From Nocardioides sp. B-3 (GTDB lineage Bacteria > Actinomycetota > Actinomycetes > Propionibacteriales > Nocardioidaceae), in NCBI RefSeq assembly GCF_024703895.1, contig NZ_CP087968.1:2914001-2978000 (forward strand): 64,000 nt of DNA. The letters run 5' to 3'. Each line of letters opens with the position of its first letter. The first letter of the stretch is position 1. Of this stretch, positions 26,617-36,735 are shown piece by piece. Made by a program: the position numbers and the translations under genes. The notes beneath the pieces are model-generated. The model was not told the origin of the DNA, searched no databases, and saw only the letters and a program-made list of their open reading frames with translations.

Positions 26617-27287
26617 AGAGCTTCGATGGGCGCGGCCAAACCGCTCTTCACCTGTACCGACAGGTCGTCCGCGAGCACTTCGAACGCACCCGCAGCGATT
26701 CCGTCGTACGCCTTGCGCACGATGTCGGCCGGATCGTTCTTGGGCACGTCCGGGCCCGCGGTCATCGGCGTGTCCGTGTAGCCGACGTGGAGCGACGTCA
26801 CGAGCGTGCCTTGGTCAGCGAGGGCGACTCGTTGGGTGTTGGTCGCTGACCAGAGCGCGGCCTTGGTGGCGCTGTAGCCGTCGCCGATGCCGATCCGGGA
26901 CAGGACGGACAGCACATTGAGCAGGGCTCCTCCGCCATTGGCGGCGAGGGCCGGCGCGAAGGCGCCGGCGACGGCGAGCGGCCCGAAGAAGTTCACGTCG
27001 AACAGGTCGCGCAGGGCGGCGTTGTCGTCCAGGACGGTCGAGCCGTTCGCGCCCCCGGCGTTGTTGACGACCGGGGTCACGTCCGGCGCTGCCGCTGCCG
27101 CGGCTTCCACGGATGCGGGGTCGGTGACATCCAGTGCGAGGGGCACGATGCGCGGGTCGTTCCACACGCGGGGCGTACGCGCGGTGGCATAGACCTTGTG
27201 CGCGCCCCGCTCCGGGGCCTGCTCCACGAAGCGGGTGCCGAGTCCTCCGTTGGCTCCGGTGACGAGCACGACGTCGAAGATCGTCAT
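26595..27287 (-). CDS. Short-chain dehydrogenase/reductase
   Basis: SDR of 230 residues: LVTGANGGLGTRFVEQA cofactor motif, VVNNAGGANGST, catalytic Ser in LLNVLSVLSRIG, and YSATKAALWSATN. An intact frame from the ATG at 27287. It overlaps the upstream hotdog thioesterase gene by 4 bp, so both are read leftwards from the promoter opposite the HxlR gene. Substrate is unknown. Confidence 0.85.
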   Translation of the reverse strand: MTIFDVVLVTGANGGLGTRFVEQAPERGAHKVYATARTPRVWNDPRIVPLALDVTDPASVEAAAAAAPDVTPVVNNAGGANGSTVLDDNAALRDLFDVNFFGPLAVAGAFAPALAANGGGALLNVLSVLSRIGIGDGYSATKAALWSATNTQRVALADQGTLVTSLHVGYTDTPMTAGPDVPKNDPADIVRKAYDGIAAGAFEVLADDLSVQVKSGLAAPIEALYPQLAT

Positions 27288-27812
27288 GACTGCTCCTTCT
27301 GCATGATGAGGCACGTAGCGACCGCGTGGCCGATCACTCGACCCGTCTGGTCGGTGATCTGGGCCTCGGCCGTGGCTGCGCGCCGCCCGATGGACACCAC
27401 GCGTCCTTCGCAGGTGAGGAGCCCGCTGTCCACGGTGGCGGCCCGGGTGAACTTGATGGTCAGGTCGAGGGATGTGTAGCGCGTTCCCGCTGAGAGCTTG
27501 GTGTGGACCGCGCACCCGAGCGCCGAGTCGGCGAGAGTCGCCGGGGATCCCTCCGTGCACCGACCCGATCGGGTTGTAGTGCCACTCGGCCGGCTCGAGG
27601 GAGAAGACCGCTCGCCCGTCACTGACCTCGACCGGGTTGATGCCCGTGGTCGCATTGATCGGGGGCGGCGCAGAGCCGGGAGCGCCCAGCTGGGCGAAGA
27701 AGTCCAGCCCATCCATTCGTCGTGCGGCCGCGGCCAGCAAGGCGGGGTCCTCCCACGTGTAGGAGCGTTCGCGGGTGGTCGTGGATGGACCGGTCGTGAC
27801 GTTGGCAGTCAT
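27284..27812 (-). CDS. PaaI-type hotdog thioesterase
   Basis: About 175 residues. The hotdog fold is seen in AVFSLEPAEWHYNPIGSVHG, with the His-Gly of the central helix, then after a slip near 27555 ATLADSALGCAVHTKLSAGT and LTIKFTRAATVDSG. Members cleave acyl-CoA or aryl-CoA thioesters. It is the first gene of the pair with the SDR, and the HxlR regulator is divergent 100 bp away. The ATG at 27812 fits; the leader between it and 27914 holds operator-like symmetry. Confidence 0.8.
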
Positions 27813-27858
27813 CTGAATCCTTCGAAGGGGGACGGGGATCCGACCATAGACTCGGTGG

Positions 27859-27873
27859 GTTGGATTTTCCAAC
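27859..27873. promoter_or_regulatory. Operator-like repeat between thioesterase and hxlR
   Basis: GTTGGA-TTT-TCCAAC is a perfect 6-bp inverted repeat in the AT-rich divergent spacer. A second weaker symmetry (GTGAAG-AAACTCAC) follows at about 27883. It is a candidate site for the adjacent HxlR protein. Confidence 0.5.
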
Positions 27874-27913
27874 TCATTAGGTTGTGAAGTCAAACTCACC
27901 TACGCTGGGGCAC

Positions 27914-28364
27914 ATGACAACCCGTGTTCGGAACGTGCTCGGTCGCGCAGACCCTCGAGTTCGTGGGCACGAAGTGGACACTCCTCGTCGTCCGCGAGCT
28001 GTTGTTGGGCAACCACCGGTTCCGACGAGATCGTGCGTTTCACCGGCGCGCCCTCACGACATCTTGACCACGCGATTGCGCAGCCCGGAGGCCGAGGGCT
28101 TCATCACTCGGGTGCAATACGAGGAGCGCCCGCCGCGGTTCGGAATATCACCTGACCGACCTCGGCCGTTCGCTCGGTCCGATCGTGACGATGATGCGCG
28201 AGTTCGGTGACCGGCACCTCGCTGGAGAGTCGGGGCCACCGATGAGGTTCCTGCACACCTGCGGTGAGGAGTTCCACGCCGTCCCGGCCTGCAAGGCCTG
28301 CGGTCAGGTCGTACGCCGAGGCGAAGTCACCCGCATCGACGACCCGCGCGAGGGGCAGTCGTGA
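27914..28364 (+). CDS. HxlR-family regulator
   Basis: Winged-helix regulator of about 150 residues. Pieces in three frames join into family sequence: LEFVGTKWTLLVVRELLLGN, then ILTTRLRS, EAEGFITRVQYEERPPRF and HLTDLGRSLGPIVTMMRE, ending with a Cys-rich tail (FLHTCGEEF and PACKACGQVVRRGE). Slips lie near 27945, 28030 and 28145. It is divergent from the thioesterase-SDR pair, and its stop overlaps the GTG start of the MFS exporter, which it probably controls. The four Cys/His-like residues at the tail could bind metal or sense redox state. Confidence 0.75.
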
Positions 28365-29564
28365 CCGTCATCGAGCTCGAGCGCCCACGTGCGGGCACCA
28401 CGACCGGCTTCGTCGTGGCCCTCGCTGCCGTGGCGGCCATGATGGCCGGAGCGAGCGCGCCGTCGCCGTTCTATCCAGTGCTGCAGGCACGCATCGGCTT
28501 CTCCGCGGGCACGATGACCATCATCTTCGCAGTCTACGCCGTCGCCCTGCTCCTGACCCTGCTGGTGGCCGGATCGTTGTCGGACCACATCGGTCGCCGG
28601 CCCGTCATCAGTGCCGGCCTGATGATCCCGGCCGCGAGCATGATCATCTTCTGGCAGGCCGGCAACGTGGAGGCCCTGATCGGCGCCCGCATCGTGCAGG
28701 GCATCGGGGCCGGCCTCTTGCTGGCGTCACTCACCGCGGCAGTCGTCGACAACGAACCACCCGGCCGGCCCGGTTCCGCGGCGGTGTTGAACACCGTGGT
28801 CCCCATTGCCGGACTCGCGGTCGGGGCACTTCTCGCCGGAGTCGTGCTGGACCCGGCGGGTCGGGTCGCATTCGCCACGGTCTTCGTGACCGGAGCGGTC
28901 ACGTGCGCGGCCCTCGGGCTGCTGATCTGGCGAGCGCCGGAGACGTCACCTCGTGTCGAGGGCCTGCTCGGCTCGTTGCGTCCGAAGGTGGGAGTTCCGG
29001 CTCCCGCACGAACGGCCTTCGTCCGTGCCCTGCCGGCACTGATCGCGACCCGGGCGACCGGTGGGCTCTACCTCTCGCTGGGTGCTTCGCTGGTGACTCG
29101 CGAGCTCGGCGGCACCAGCCACGTCTCACAAGGTCTGGTCGTCACGGCGTTGGCCGTGGGGGGTTCGACGGCCTGCTTCGTCGCGCGGACTGGACCGGGC
29201 GGCGGACGACCCTCTACGGCACGACGGCGCTGGCCAGCGGCATGGCCCTGACCCTTCTCGCGCTCGCGGCAGGCAGTCTTCCCCTGTTCCCGGCGGCCTC
29301 GTTGCTGGCCGGGACAGGCTTCGGCACGGCGTTCCTCGGCATCATGCGCTCACTCACGCCGCTGGTCGGCACCCACCAGCGGGGCGAGCTGTTCGCGGCC
29401 GTGTTCGTAGCCAGCTACCCGGCGTTCGGGTTGCCCGCGGTCCCGGCCGGGTTCGTCAGCGGTGAGGTGGGCCTGCGGGCGACGACGTGCACGGCTATGG
29501 CGCCGTCGTCGTGCTCCTCGCGGCGGCTGCTGCGCTGTTGCGTCGTTTCGGCACCGCCGACTGA
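28361..29564 (+). CDS. MFS transporter (drug exporter type)
   Basis: About 400 residues with twelve predicted helices. The N-terminal half has SDHIGRRPVISAGLM (loop 2-3 motif) and IVQGIGAGLLLASLTAA. The second half, after slips near 29180 and 29490, has SLPLFPAASLLAGTGFGTAF. The start is the GTG at 28361, overlapping the HxlR stop (GTGA). The cotranscribed HxlR gene suggests inducible efflux of a substrate or intermediate of the nearby pathways. Confidence 0.8.
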
Positions 29565-29583
29565 TGGCGGGCACGCGGGAGCG

Positions 29584-30293
29584 TCAGACAGTTTCGGGAC
29601 CCGGACGCCACCCCTGCTGGAGGGCAGCCTCGTGCGAGGCGAGGGCTGAGGCGCGGTCAGCCCCCGGGCCCACGCAGAACGTGACGCCCATCGGGAGAAG
29701 CACCTGACGCACCGGGTCGGCGAACTCGGTGAAATGACCGGCCAGTTCAAGGGTGATGTAGCCGTGGACGAAGCTCCACAGCGCGCCGGCAGCCGCGTTC
29801 GGATCCTCGAGCGTGAGTTCTCCGGCGGCACCCAGACGTCGTGCTGCCTCGATCACGTGGACGTAGGCAGCGTTGAACGCGGGGAGTGGCCGGCTCGCCT
29901 TTCCCCCTTGGTGGGGGTGGGCCGGTAGGTCGCCCGGGTCGAGAGTCCGAACATCGCGTCGTACAGGTGTGGGTTCGCCCGGGCATAGGACAACGTGCTC
30001 AGGGCCATCGTGAACAGGTCGGCGACGGGATCCTCGCCGGGCCCGACCTGTGCGAACGCCTCGCCGAGCTGGTTGAAGGCGTGGTCCACCACGGCGTCGA
30101 GCAGTTCGGGGACGCCTCCGAAGTAGTTGTAGACGACCATGCTCGACATGCCGGCCCGCGCAGCCACGGTCCCGGCCTTGATGGCCGACGGGCCCTCCTC
30201 GGCGAGCATCGCCACGGCGGCGTCGATCAGTCTCTCCGGGATCCCGTTCGAGGGCCGGTCGGTCACTGCGGAGTCCTTCGCCATGGTCGTCAT
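29584..30293 (-). CDS. TetR-family regulator
   Basis: About 235 residues. The helix-turn-helix domain is IPERLIDAAVAMLAEEGPSA with VAARAGMSSMVVYNYFGGVP. A slip near 29895 connects the rest (FNAAYVHVIEAARRLGAAGE and LWSFVHGYITLELAGHF), which is typical of the TetR_C group WHG. Its start overlaps the stop of the GMC oxidoreductase gene, so the two form one leftward operon, and its 3' end converges on the MFS gene 20 bp away. Confidence 0.85.
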
Positions 30294-31886
30294 TGTCCCG
30301 GTGCGGTGGGGATGTGTGACATCGCATGCTCAGCGAGTGCAGTGATCGTGAGTGCGGGGTTGACCCCGGGATTGGCCGGGAGCGCGGCGGCGTCGCACAC
30401 GACCATGTTCCGGTAGCCGAACACCTGCAGCTGGGGATCCACGACTCCGGTGGCCGGGCTCGCACCGATCACTGCGCCGCCGAGGACGTGGGCTGTCATC
30501 GGCCGGTTGCCGAACGCCTCGAACGCGCTGTTCTGGGCGATGCCGCCCGTGCGCTCTGCCAGCCACTCTGCCACCCGGTGGCCTGCCTCGATGTACGTCG
30601 GAGCGGGCCGCTCGTCGTCGCGCTGGGTGGTCAGCCGGTATCCGCTCCCCAGCAGCCGCTTCTTCGCGGTGAAACGGATCGCGTTGTCGCGTGGCTGCAT
30701 GACCAGCATCATCAGGGTGCGTGCGCCCCAGCCCGATCGCAGCGTGGACAGCCACCGGCGGGGATGCCGGACCACCGCACCGAGCCAGCTCAGCAGTCGA
30801 CGTGGGCCGAGAGCATCGCCCACCGGGACGGTGAACATCAGGCGCATGAAGTCGCCGCCCGGCCCGTAGGTGAGGAACTCGATCTGGGTGTCCTCGTCCA
30901 CCATGACTCGGCTGCTGGCGGTGACGTCGCGCCATGTGCCGATGTCCTCCGGCAGCAGGACTGACAGCACGGCCTCGCTGTTCGTGCGTGCGAGGTGACC
31001 GAGCCGATCGCTGATGGCCGGAAGTGACCCGCGGTGCTTGCAGTCGGCGAGGAGGGTGTTGGTCCCCACCGCGCCGCCGGCGAAGACGACCCCGCGGGGT
31101 GGTGATGCTCGTGCGCCGGCCGGCTCGGATGGATCCGGCGCGGCGGGTGGTGACCCGGTAGCCGTCGCTGCCGTCGGCCGCCCCGAGCGGGGTGACGTCG
31201 ACCACCTCGCGCTCGGCGATGACCCGGGCGCCGTGCTTCTGGGCGAACCAGAGGTAGTTCTTCGTCAACCGGTTGGAGGCACCTGTGCGGCAACCTGTCA
31301 TGCACTCCCCGCAACGTATGCATCCCGTGCGGTCCGGGCCCTCGCCGCCGAAGTACGGATCCGGGACCGTGACGCCCGGCATTCCGAAGAAGACGGCCAC
31401 GGGAGCCGGCGCGAAGCTGCCACCGAAGTGGTCCGCGACCTCGCGGGTCAGTCCGCTCGTCACCGACTCCCACGGCGTCGTGCTCGCACCGAGCATCCGC
31501 TCCGCCGTGGAGTAGTGCGGACCGAGGAGCTCCTTCCAGTCCGCAAGCTGTCCCCATGGGCCGTTGGCGAAGAAGGCCTCCTGTGGTCGGAACAGGACGC
31601 CGCCGTACACGAGGCTTCCCCTCCCACGCCGGTCTGCGTCGAGCTGAACACGTGCCGGAAGAGAACGTTGCGCATGATCCCGCGCAGCCCGATCGACGGC
31701 GCCCAGACGAATCGACGGCGGTCCGACGCGGACGTGGGCAGGTCCCCGTCGGCGTACGCGCGTCCACGCTCGACGACGGCGACGCGGTAGCCCTTCTCGG
31801 CCGGGCAACGCGGCCACGCTGCCGCCGAAGCCGGACCCGACGACGACCCAGTCAAGGTCCAGCTGGCCGGGGGTGGTGCTGCTCAC
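30290..31886 (-). CDS. GMC oxidoreductase, cholesterol-oxidase-like
   Basis: Flavoenzyme of about 530 residues oxidising an alcohol group with FAD. The N-terminus has DLDWVVVGSGFGGSVAAL (FAD-binding GxGxxG). Later parts are NRLTKNYLWFAQKHGARVI, GTNTLLADCKHRGSLP and the C-terminal signature DAAALPANPGVNPALTITAL. A ferredoxin-like Cys stretch (CIRCGECMTGCRTGASN) is present, as in long-chain or steroid-acting members. Slips near 31790, 31620, 31100 and 30900. Upstream, divergent, is the enoyl-CoA hydratase gene; a lipid or steroid substrate is plausible. Confidence 0.8.
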
Positions 31887-31982
31887 GGCGACTCCTCAGG
31901 GGTTGTTGGCGAACGATAACTTCGTTATTCTGATCCGACAAGCCGCGCACGAACCCCACAGCACCCGCAACGGAGACCGGTC

Positions 31983-32957
31983 ATGACACAAGAAGTACGA
32001 GGCAACCTCGACATCGAGGACCGCGGAGCGGTGCTGGTTGCCCGGATCGACGGCGGCCCGTTGGGGCTGTTCGGCAACGACATCGCCGAGCAGCTCGACG
32101 TGCTCGTCGACCGGGCCGACAGTGACCCAGCAGTTCAGGCCGTGGTGTTCACCGGGACCCACCCGGAACGCTTCGTCTCGCACGCGGAGGTGCGCTGGCT
32201 GCAGGAGGGCGGGGCCACCGTCCCGTCCGTCGGGGTCCGGGGCGCATCGGCCCTCGCCCACACAGCGCGGGGCGTGAACCGGGCCGGCGGGCTGAAGACG
32301 GCACTCGGAAAGACGCCCCTGTGGCCGGCCGTCCAGCTGGAGCGGGTGCACCAGACCTTCCTCAAGATGAACCGCAGCGGCGTCATCTTCATCGCCGCGC
32401 TCAACGGATCCGCGCTCGGCCTCGGAGCCGAGTTCTGCTGGGCCAACGACCTACGCGTGATGGCCGATGGCGACTACGTCATCGGACAGCCCGAGGTCCT
32501 GCTCGGCATCATGCCCGGCGGAGGCGGCAGCCAGCGGCTCCCCGGGCTCGTCGGGAACCACAAGGCGCTGCTGGCGATCCTGTCGGGTGAGCCCTTCACG
32601 CCAGCCCGGGCACTGGAGATCGGCGCGGTGGACGACGTCGTGGCGCCGGACCGGGTGCTCGACCGGGCGATCGAGCTCGCCCAGCAACTGGGCTCACGCC
32701 CCAAGACGTCGCGCGCTGCGATCAAGCGGTCCGTCTACTTCGGCGGCTCGGCGAGCCCGGAGGAGGGGCTGCACATCGAGCGCTCCGAGTTCCTCGCCAC
32801 CGCGCTCTCCGACATCGGCCGGGAGCTGATGCTCGACTACATGGCCAACACCGACGCCGCCGGTGAGCTTCCCCTGTACCAGCCCGGCGTCTTCGAAGAA
32901 GCGCTCCAGACGGGAACCACCCGGGGCGCCGGTGCCCCGCGAAAGGCAGGCCAGTGA
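31983..32957 (+). CDS. Enoyl-CoA hydratase/isomerase family protein
   Basis: Crotonase-fold protein of 324 residues with intact frame. The CoA-binding and oxyanion segments are VIFIAALNGSALGLGAEFCW and GIMPGGGGSQRLPGLVGNH. It likely hydrates, isomerises or cleaves an acyl-CoA. It starts a rightward operon with the hydrolase that follows (ATGA-type overlap). The divergent spacer to the GMC gene holds ATAAC-TTC-GTTAT, a 5-bp inverted repeat at 31916-31928 that may be an operator. Confidence 0.85.
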   Translation: MTQEVRGNLDIEDRGAVLVARIDGGPLGLFGNDIAEQLDVLVDRADSDPAVQAVVFTGTHPERFVSHAEVRWLQEGGATVPSVGVRGASALAHTARGVNRAGGLKTALGKTPLWPAVQLERVHQTFLKMNRSGVIFIAALNGSALGLGAEFCWANDLRVMADGDYVIGQPEVLLGIMPGGGGSQRLPGLVGNHKALLAILSGEPFTPARALEIGAVDDVVAPDRVLDRAIELAQQLGSRPKTSRAAIKRSVYFGGSASPEEGLHIERSEFLATALSDIGRELMLDYMANTDAAGELPLYQPGVFEEALQTGTTRGAGAPRKAGQ

Positions 32958-33865
32958 TGAGCAAGATCGCCAAGACGTACGAAGTCACCAGCCGGGAGGT
33001 CTCCTTCACATCTGCGGGCGAGACCTGCGCGGCCTCGCTCTTCATTCCCGATGGAGTCGCCAACCCGCCGGTCGTCATCCTCGGCCACGGACTCGGCGCC
33101 ACTCGCGACATGCGGCTGGACGCGTTCGCCGAGCGCTTCGTCCAGGGGGATCGCTGCGCTGACCTTCACCTACCGCCACTTCGGCGACTCCACCGGCCAG
33201 CCCCGGCAGCTGCTCTCGATCAAGCGACAGCTGGCCGACTGGGATGCAGCCATCGCCCACGTCAAGACCCGTTCCGATGTTGACGGCACCCGGATTGCCG
33301 TCTGGGGAGCTCCTTCGGCGGCGGCCACGCGATCATCGTCGCGGCCCGCCACCCGGAGCTGAAGGCCGCGGTCTCGCAGTGCCCGTTCACGGACGGCCTC
33401 GCCTCGGCCCGGGCCCCGGGGCCGGTCGGCACCATGCGGCTGTTGCCGACCGTCGGACGTGACGTCCTCGCCATGGCCATGCGCCGGGATCCCGTCCTGA
33501 TCACGCTCGCCGGGGCACCGGGGGAGAAGGCACTGATGACGGCACCTGATGCGCTGCCGGGTTATCTGGCCCCGGTGCCGGAGGACGGCAGCTTCGTCAA
33601 CGAAGTGGCGGCCCGCGTCGCACCCACCATCACCCGGCACCGTCCGGGCAAGGCCGCCAAGGACGTGAAGATGCCGATCCTGTTCTGCATCTGCGACCAC
33701 GACTCCGTCACGCCGCCCGAGGAGACGCTCGCCTATGCCGGGACCGCGCCGCTGGGCGAGATCAAGCGCCATGACGCCGGGCATTTCGACATCTACCTCG
33801 GCAAGCCGTTCGAGACGGTCGTCGCTGACCGTGCCGAGTTCCTCACCCGTCACCTGAAGGCCTGA
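32957..33865 (+). CDS. Alpha/beta hydrolase (dienelactone-hydrolase/acylhydrolase-like)
   Basis: About 303 residues: PPVVILGHGLGATRDMRLDA lid entry, nucleophile elbow GSSFGGGHAI read across a slip near 33305, acid in FCICDHDSVTPPEETLAYAG and the His in RHDAGHFDIYLG. A first slip lies near 33150. Its ATG overlaps the stop of the enoyl-CoA hydratase gene, so the products likely act in sequence. The exact ester or C-C substrate is unknown. Confidence 0.8.
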
Positions 33866-33971
33866 TCCATGACGTTCTGAGTAGCACCGCGACGGCACCG
33901 AGGATCGCCGAATGCAGGTGCCGCGGGCGGGGTACGTCGAGGTGGACCGGCCCATCGACAGAGGAGACGTC

Positions 33972-34127
33972 ATGCCCCGCGGCAGCTGGAGCGACAAGCG
34001 CGAACGTCAGCACGACCACATCAAGTCCGGCCTCGAGGAGCGCGGACACTCCGAGGACGAGTCCGAGGAGATCGCCGGGCGTTCGACGACGAGCAAGGCC
34101 GAGCTGCTGAAGGCGGTCGGCAGGTAG
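33972..34127 (+). CDS. Small charged protein, unknown function
   Basis: 51 residues, beginning MPRGSWSDKRERQHDHIKSG, followed by an acidic middle (ERGHSEDESEEIAGRST) and a short basic helix. Similar small plasmid-stabilisation or ChaB/KGG-like proteins occur in actinobacteria, but I cannot assign it firmly. A good GAGGAG site lies 6 bp before the ATG. It stands alone and converges with the reductase gene 2 bp away. Confidence 0.65.
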   Translation: MPRGSWSDKRERQHDHIKSGLEERGHSEDESEEIAGRSTTSKAELLKAVGR

Positions 34128-34128
34128 C

Positions 34129-34710
34129 TCAGCCGACGGCGTACTGCAGCGCGACCAGCTGGGAGTCCGGCAGGCGCCGTACGTCGAGAAGGGACAACCC
34201 CTGCTGCACCGGCTGGTTGAACGTCGGGAGACCGGGGCCGATCGCGCCCGGACCGACCATGACGTGCAGCTCGTCGACCGTGCCCCGGGCGAGGAGCGCG
34301 TTCCACGCGGTCACAGAGCCGAAGCAGACGATGTCGCCGGCCCCGTCCGTCTTCAGCTGTCCGATTCGGTCGGCCGCGTCCGTCCGGCTCACGACCTCGG
34401 TGGTGTCGCTCCACGGGGCGGTGTCGTCCGGGACGGTGCTGTCGGAGATGACGACCTTGTGCAGCGTGTTGTGCAGCCGCGAGATCTCCCGCTCGACCTC
34501 GGGTGCACCCTCGTCGTCGGCGAGTGGCGGCCAGTAGCCGCGCGCACCGTGGAAGGACGTGGCACCGAAGACCATGGTCTCGGCGGCCTGCATCCGTTCG
34601 AGGTTGTAGCGGTCGAAGCCCGGGTCGATCGGCATCACGAAGACGTTGCCGCCCTCACCCGCTGCCTGACCGTCGAGCGTCGACAAGACTGTGACGATCA
34701 ATTTCCCCAT
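34129..34710 (-). CDS. Dihydrofolate-reductase-like protein (RibD C-terminal fold)
   Basis: 193 residues with intact frame, beginning MGKLIVTVLSTLDGQAAG. FGATSFHGARGYWPP, HKVVISDST, DIVCFGSVTAWNALL and VDELHVMVGPGAIGPG are the conserved blocks of the DHFR-like RibD_C domain found in many standalone actinobacterial reductases with unknown substrates. The ATG overlaps the stop of the upstream membrane protein gene. It is probably an NADPH-dependent reductase, not a folate enzyme. Confidence 0.85.
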   Translation of the reverse strand: MGKLIVTVLSTLDGQAAGEGGNVFVMPIDPGFDRYNLERMQAAETMVFGATSFHGARGYWPPLADDEGAPEVEREISRLHNTLHKVVISDSTVPDDTAPWSDTTEVVSRTDAADRIGQLKTDGAGDIVCFGSVTAWNALLARGTVDELHVMVGPGAIGPGLPTFNQPVQQGLSLLDVRRLPDSQLVALQYAVG

Positions 34711-35269
34711 GCTTCGACATCCTCCACCGCGATGCGGGGGATGTCGACCCACGCGATGCTGCCGAGGGCCACGACGAGGGCGATGTTGGCCGGGATCGCG
34801 GCGACGGCGATGTTGCCGATGTGCGCGATCGGCCACACGACGATGGCCGCCAGCACGAGACCTGCCTGCCAGCGTTGGCCGCGCCTGCCTGAGCAGCGGC
34901 CGCGACCAGTGCCAATGACAGCGGGAAGAACAGGCCGATGGGCTTGATCAGGTTGGCGGCGCCCGGCTGGTCGACGAGCTGGGTGTCGCCGAGCGACATG
35001 TGGATGGTGTCGAAGCCGTAGGCGACGTTGCCCGCCATGCCGATCAGGCCGACGAGGACGAGGGCCGCCTTGAGCCGGGACTCCCGGGGGAGCCGGGTGG
35101 CGATGCGCAGGACGACGAGGCCGTAGCCGATGGCGCCGAGGACGTGCATCACGCCGGCCGTCGCGTCGTCCCAGCCGCGTGCGGCGTACGTCGAATCGGC
35201 GGCCGGGTAGATGAGCGGGGCGACGACGAGCGACGCCGTGAGGAGCCGGTCGGTAGGTGTGGTGGTCAT
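34698..35269 (-). CDS. Integral membrane protein, unknown function
   Basis: About 190 residues starting MTTTPTDRLLTASLVVAPLI, with five or six hydrophobic segments (IYPAADS, MHVLGAIGYGLVVLRIATRL, ALVLVGLIGMAGNVAYGF, LIKPIGLFFPLSLALVAAAA). A slip near 34880 hides the end; the other frame gives IANIALVVALGSIAWVDIPR and stops at 34698, which overlaps the reductase start as expected for an operon. No family is recognised with confidence. Confidence 0.7.
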
Positions 35270-35383
35270 GACCACCACGCTGGCCGGGAACGGGTCGAGC
35301 GCCACCACGGGGACAACCCCGGAACGTCGAAACAGGGTTTTCCCCGGGGGTCCGTCGGCCCGGCTTCTGCCACGCTACGAGGC

Positions 35384-36735
35384 GTGACCGGCATCCAGTC
35401 CCGCGGCGTTGTCCCCCTGCTCACGATCAGCGGCGTGGTGGTGCTGGTGGCCTTCGGTGCTGCGCGCGGCCTCTGGGCCGCCAACCTCCACAACGGCCTC
35501 TTCGCGATCGCGTTCACGCTCGTCGGTGCCTACGTGCTCTTCCAGCGCCCCCGCCATCGTGAGGGTGCCCTCTTTGTGGCGAACGGCGTGGTCTCGGCCG
35601 TGATGTTCTTCGGCCGCCAGATCGGCCACTTCCCGAGCGAGTCGCAGAGCCCCTGGTGGGGCTGGCTGGGCACGTGGCCGGTGGTGGTGGCGATCGCGTT
35701 GTCGACCGTGACGGTGATCTGCTTCCCGGACGGGCGACTGCCCGCACGCGGCTGGCGCTGGGTCGTCGGCGCCGTCGTCGGGCTCGCGACGGTGTGCGCG
35801 ATCCTCTCCGCCCTCTGGCCGGTGGAGTATTCCGCCACGGGAGTCCTCACGCCGCACCCGATCAACGCCACCGCGCCCGAACCGGTCTCGACGCTGTGGA
35901 ACGCGATCGCCCACCCGACCTACGCTGCCTTGCAGCTCCTGTGGGTGGTCGCGATCGTGGCAGCTGGCGCGGCGCCTCGGAGTCCGTGCACGGCGCCAGC
36001 TGCTCTGGCTCCTGTTCGCGGCCGCCCTCTCGGTGGTCGCGCTGGCGGTCGGCGTCGTCGGGTGGCAGACGCCGAGGGCCGGTCTGCTGGCCGCGGCACT
36101 CGTCCCGGTCGCGGCTGGGCTGGCCATCGTCCATGGACAGCACGCGACGGCATACTCCGCACTCACCTGGCTCTCCCGGTCGGCACACTCCGACGACCTG
36201 CCCACGGATCTGGCGCGCGCGGCCGCCGATGCGCTGGCCGCGCCCTCGGCGGTGCTGTGGTTGCACGCCGACGAGCGACTGCACGCGGTGGGCGTGTGGC
36301 CCCCGAACGACCGGGACATCGCGCCGATCGACCCGGCATCGCTCGGCACGGCCGGCGATCGCACCGTGGAACGTGGGGGCCGGGTCACGGGCGCCCTCAC
36401 GATCAGCCGCACCGACGCGCTGTCCCTCGCCGAGACCCGGCTGTTCGACGACCTCGCCTCGCAGGCGGCGCTCGTGATCGACCACCTCAACCTCGCCGAG
36501 GTGGTCGCCACCCAGCGTCGGGCGGGCTTCCTCGAGGGGCTGAGCCCGCGGGAGGGGCAGGTGCTCGAGCTGATGTCGCGCGGCCTGTCCAACGCCGCGA
36601 TGTGCGAGGAGCTCCACCTCAGCATCAAGACGGTCGAGCCGATCGTCAGCACCATCTTCGTGAAGCTCGGGCTGCACCCCCGATGCGGCCAGCAACCGCC
36701 GGGTGCTGGCCGTGCTTGCCTATCTGCAGCACTGA
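35384..36735 (+). CDS. Membrane-anchored GAF/LuxR one-component regulator
   Basis: About 450 residues. The N-terminal part has several transmembrane helices (GVVVLVAFGAARGLWAAN, NGLFAIAFTLVGAYVLF, VVVAIALSTVTVICF, WVVGAVVGLATVCAILSALW). A GAF-like domain follows (AADALAAPSAVLWLHAD to LFDDLASQAALVIDHL), and a C-terminal LuxR helix-turn-helix (LSPREGQVLELMSRGLSNAA, then LHLSIKTVEPIVSTIFVKLG). Slips near 35965 and 36680. The start is the GTG at 35384. A LuxR DNA-binding domain joined to membrane helices would be a one-protein sensor without a kinase. It converges on the Zn-dehydrogenase gene with a 16-bp overlap. Confidence 0.75.

Noticed and set aside
26595..27899. A single large protein joining thioesterase and SDR
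   Set aside because: The apparent fusion comes from a frame slip near 27555; the thioesterase has its own proper end at 27284 overlapping the SDR start.
31915..31928. ATAACTTCGTTAT looks like half of a loxP site
   Set aside because: It is only a 5-bp inverted repeat with a 3-bp spacer in a divergent promoter region; no second arm, no 8-bp spacer and no Cre-like gene nearby.
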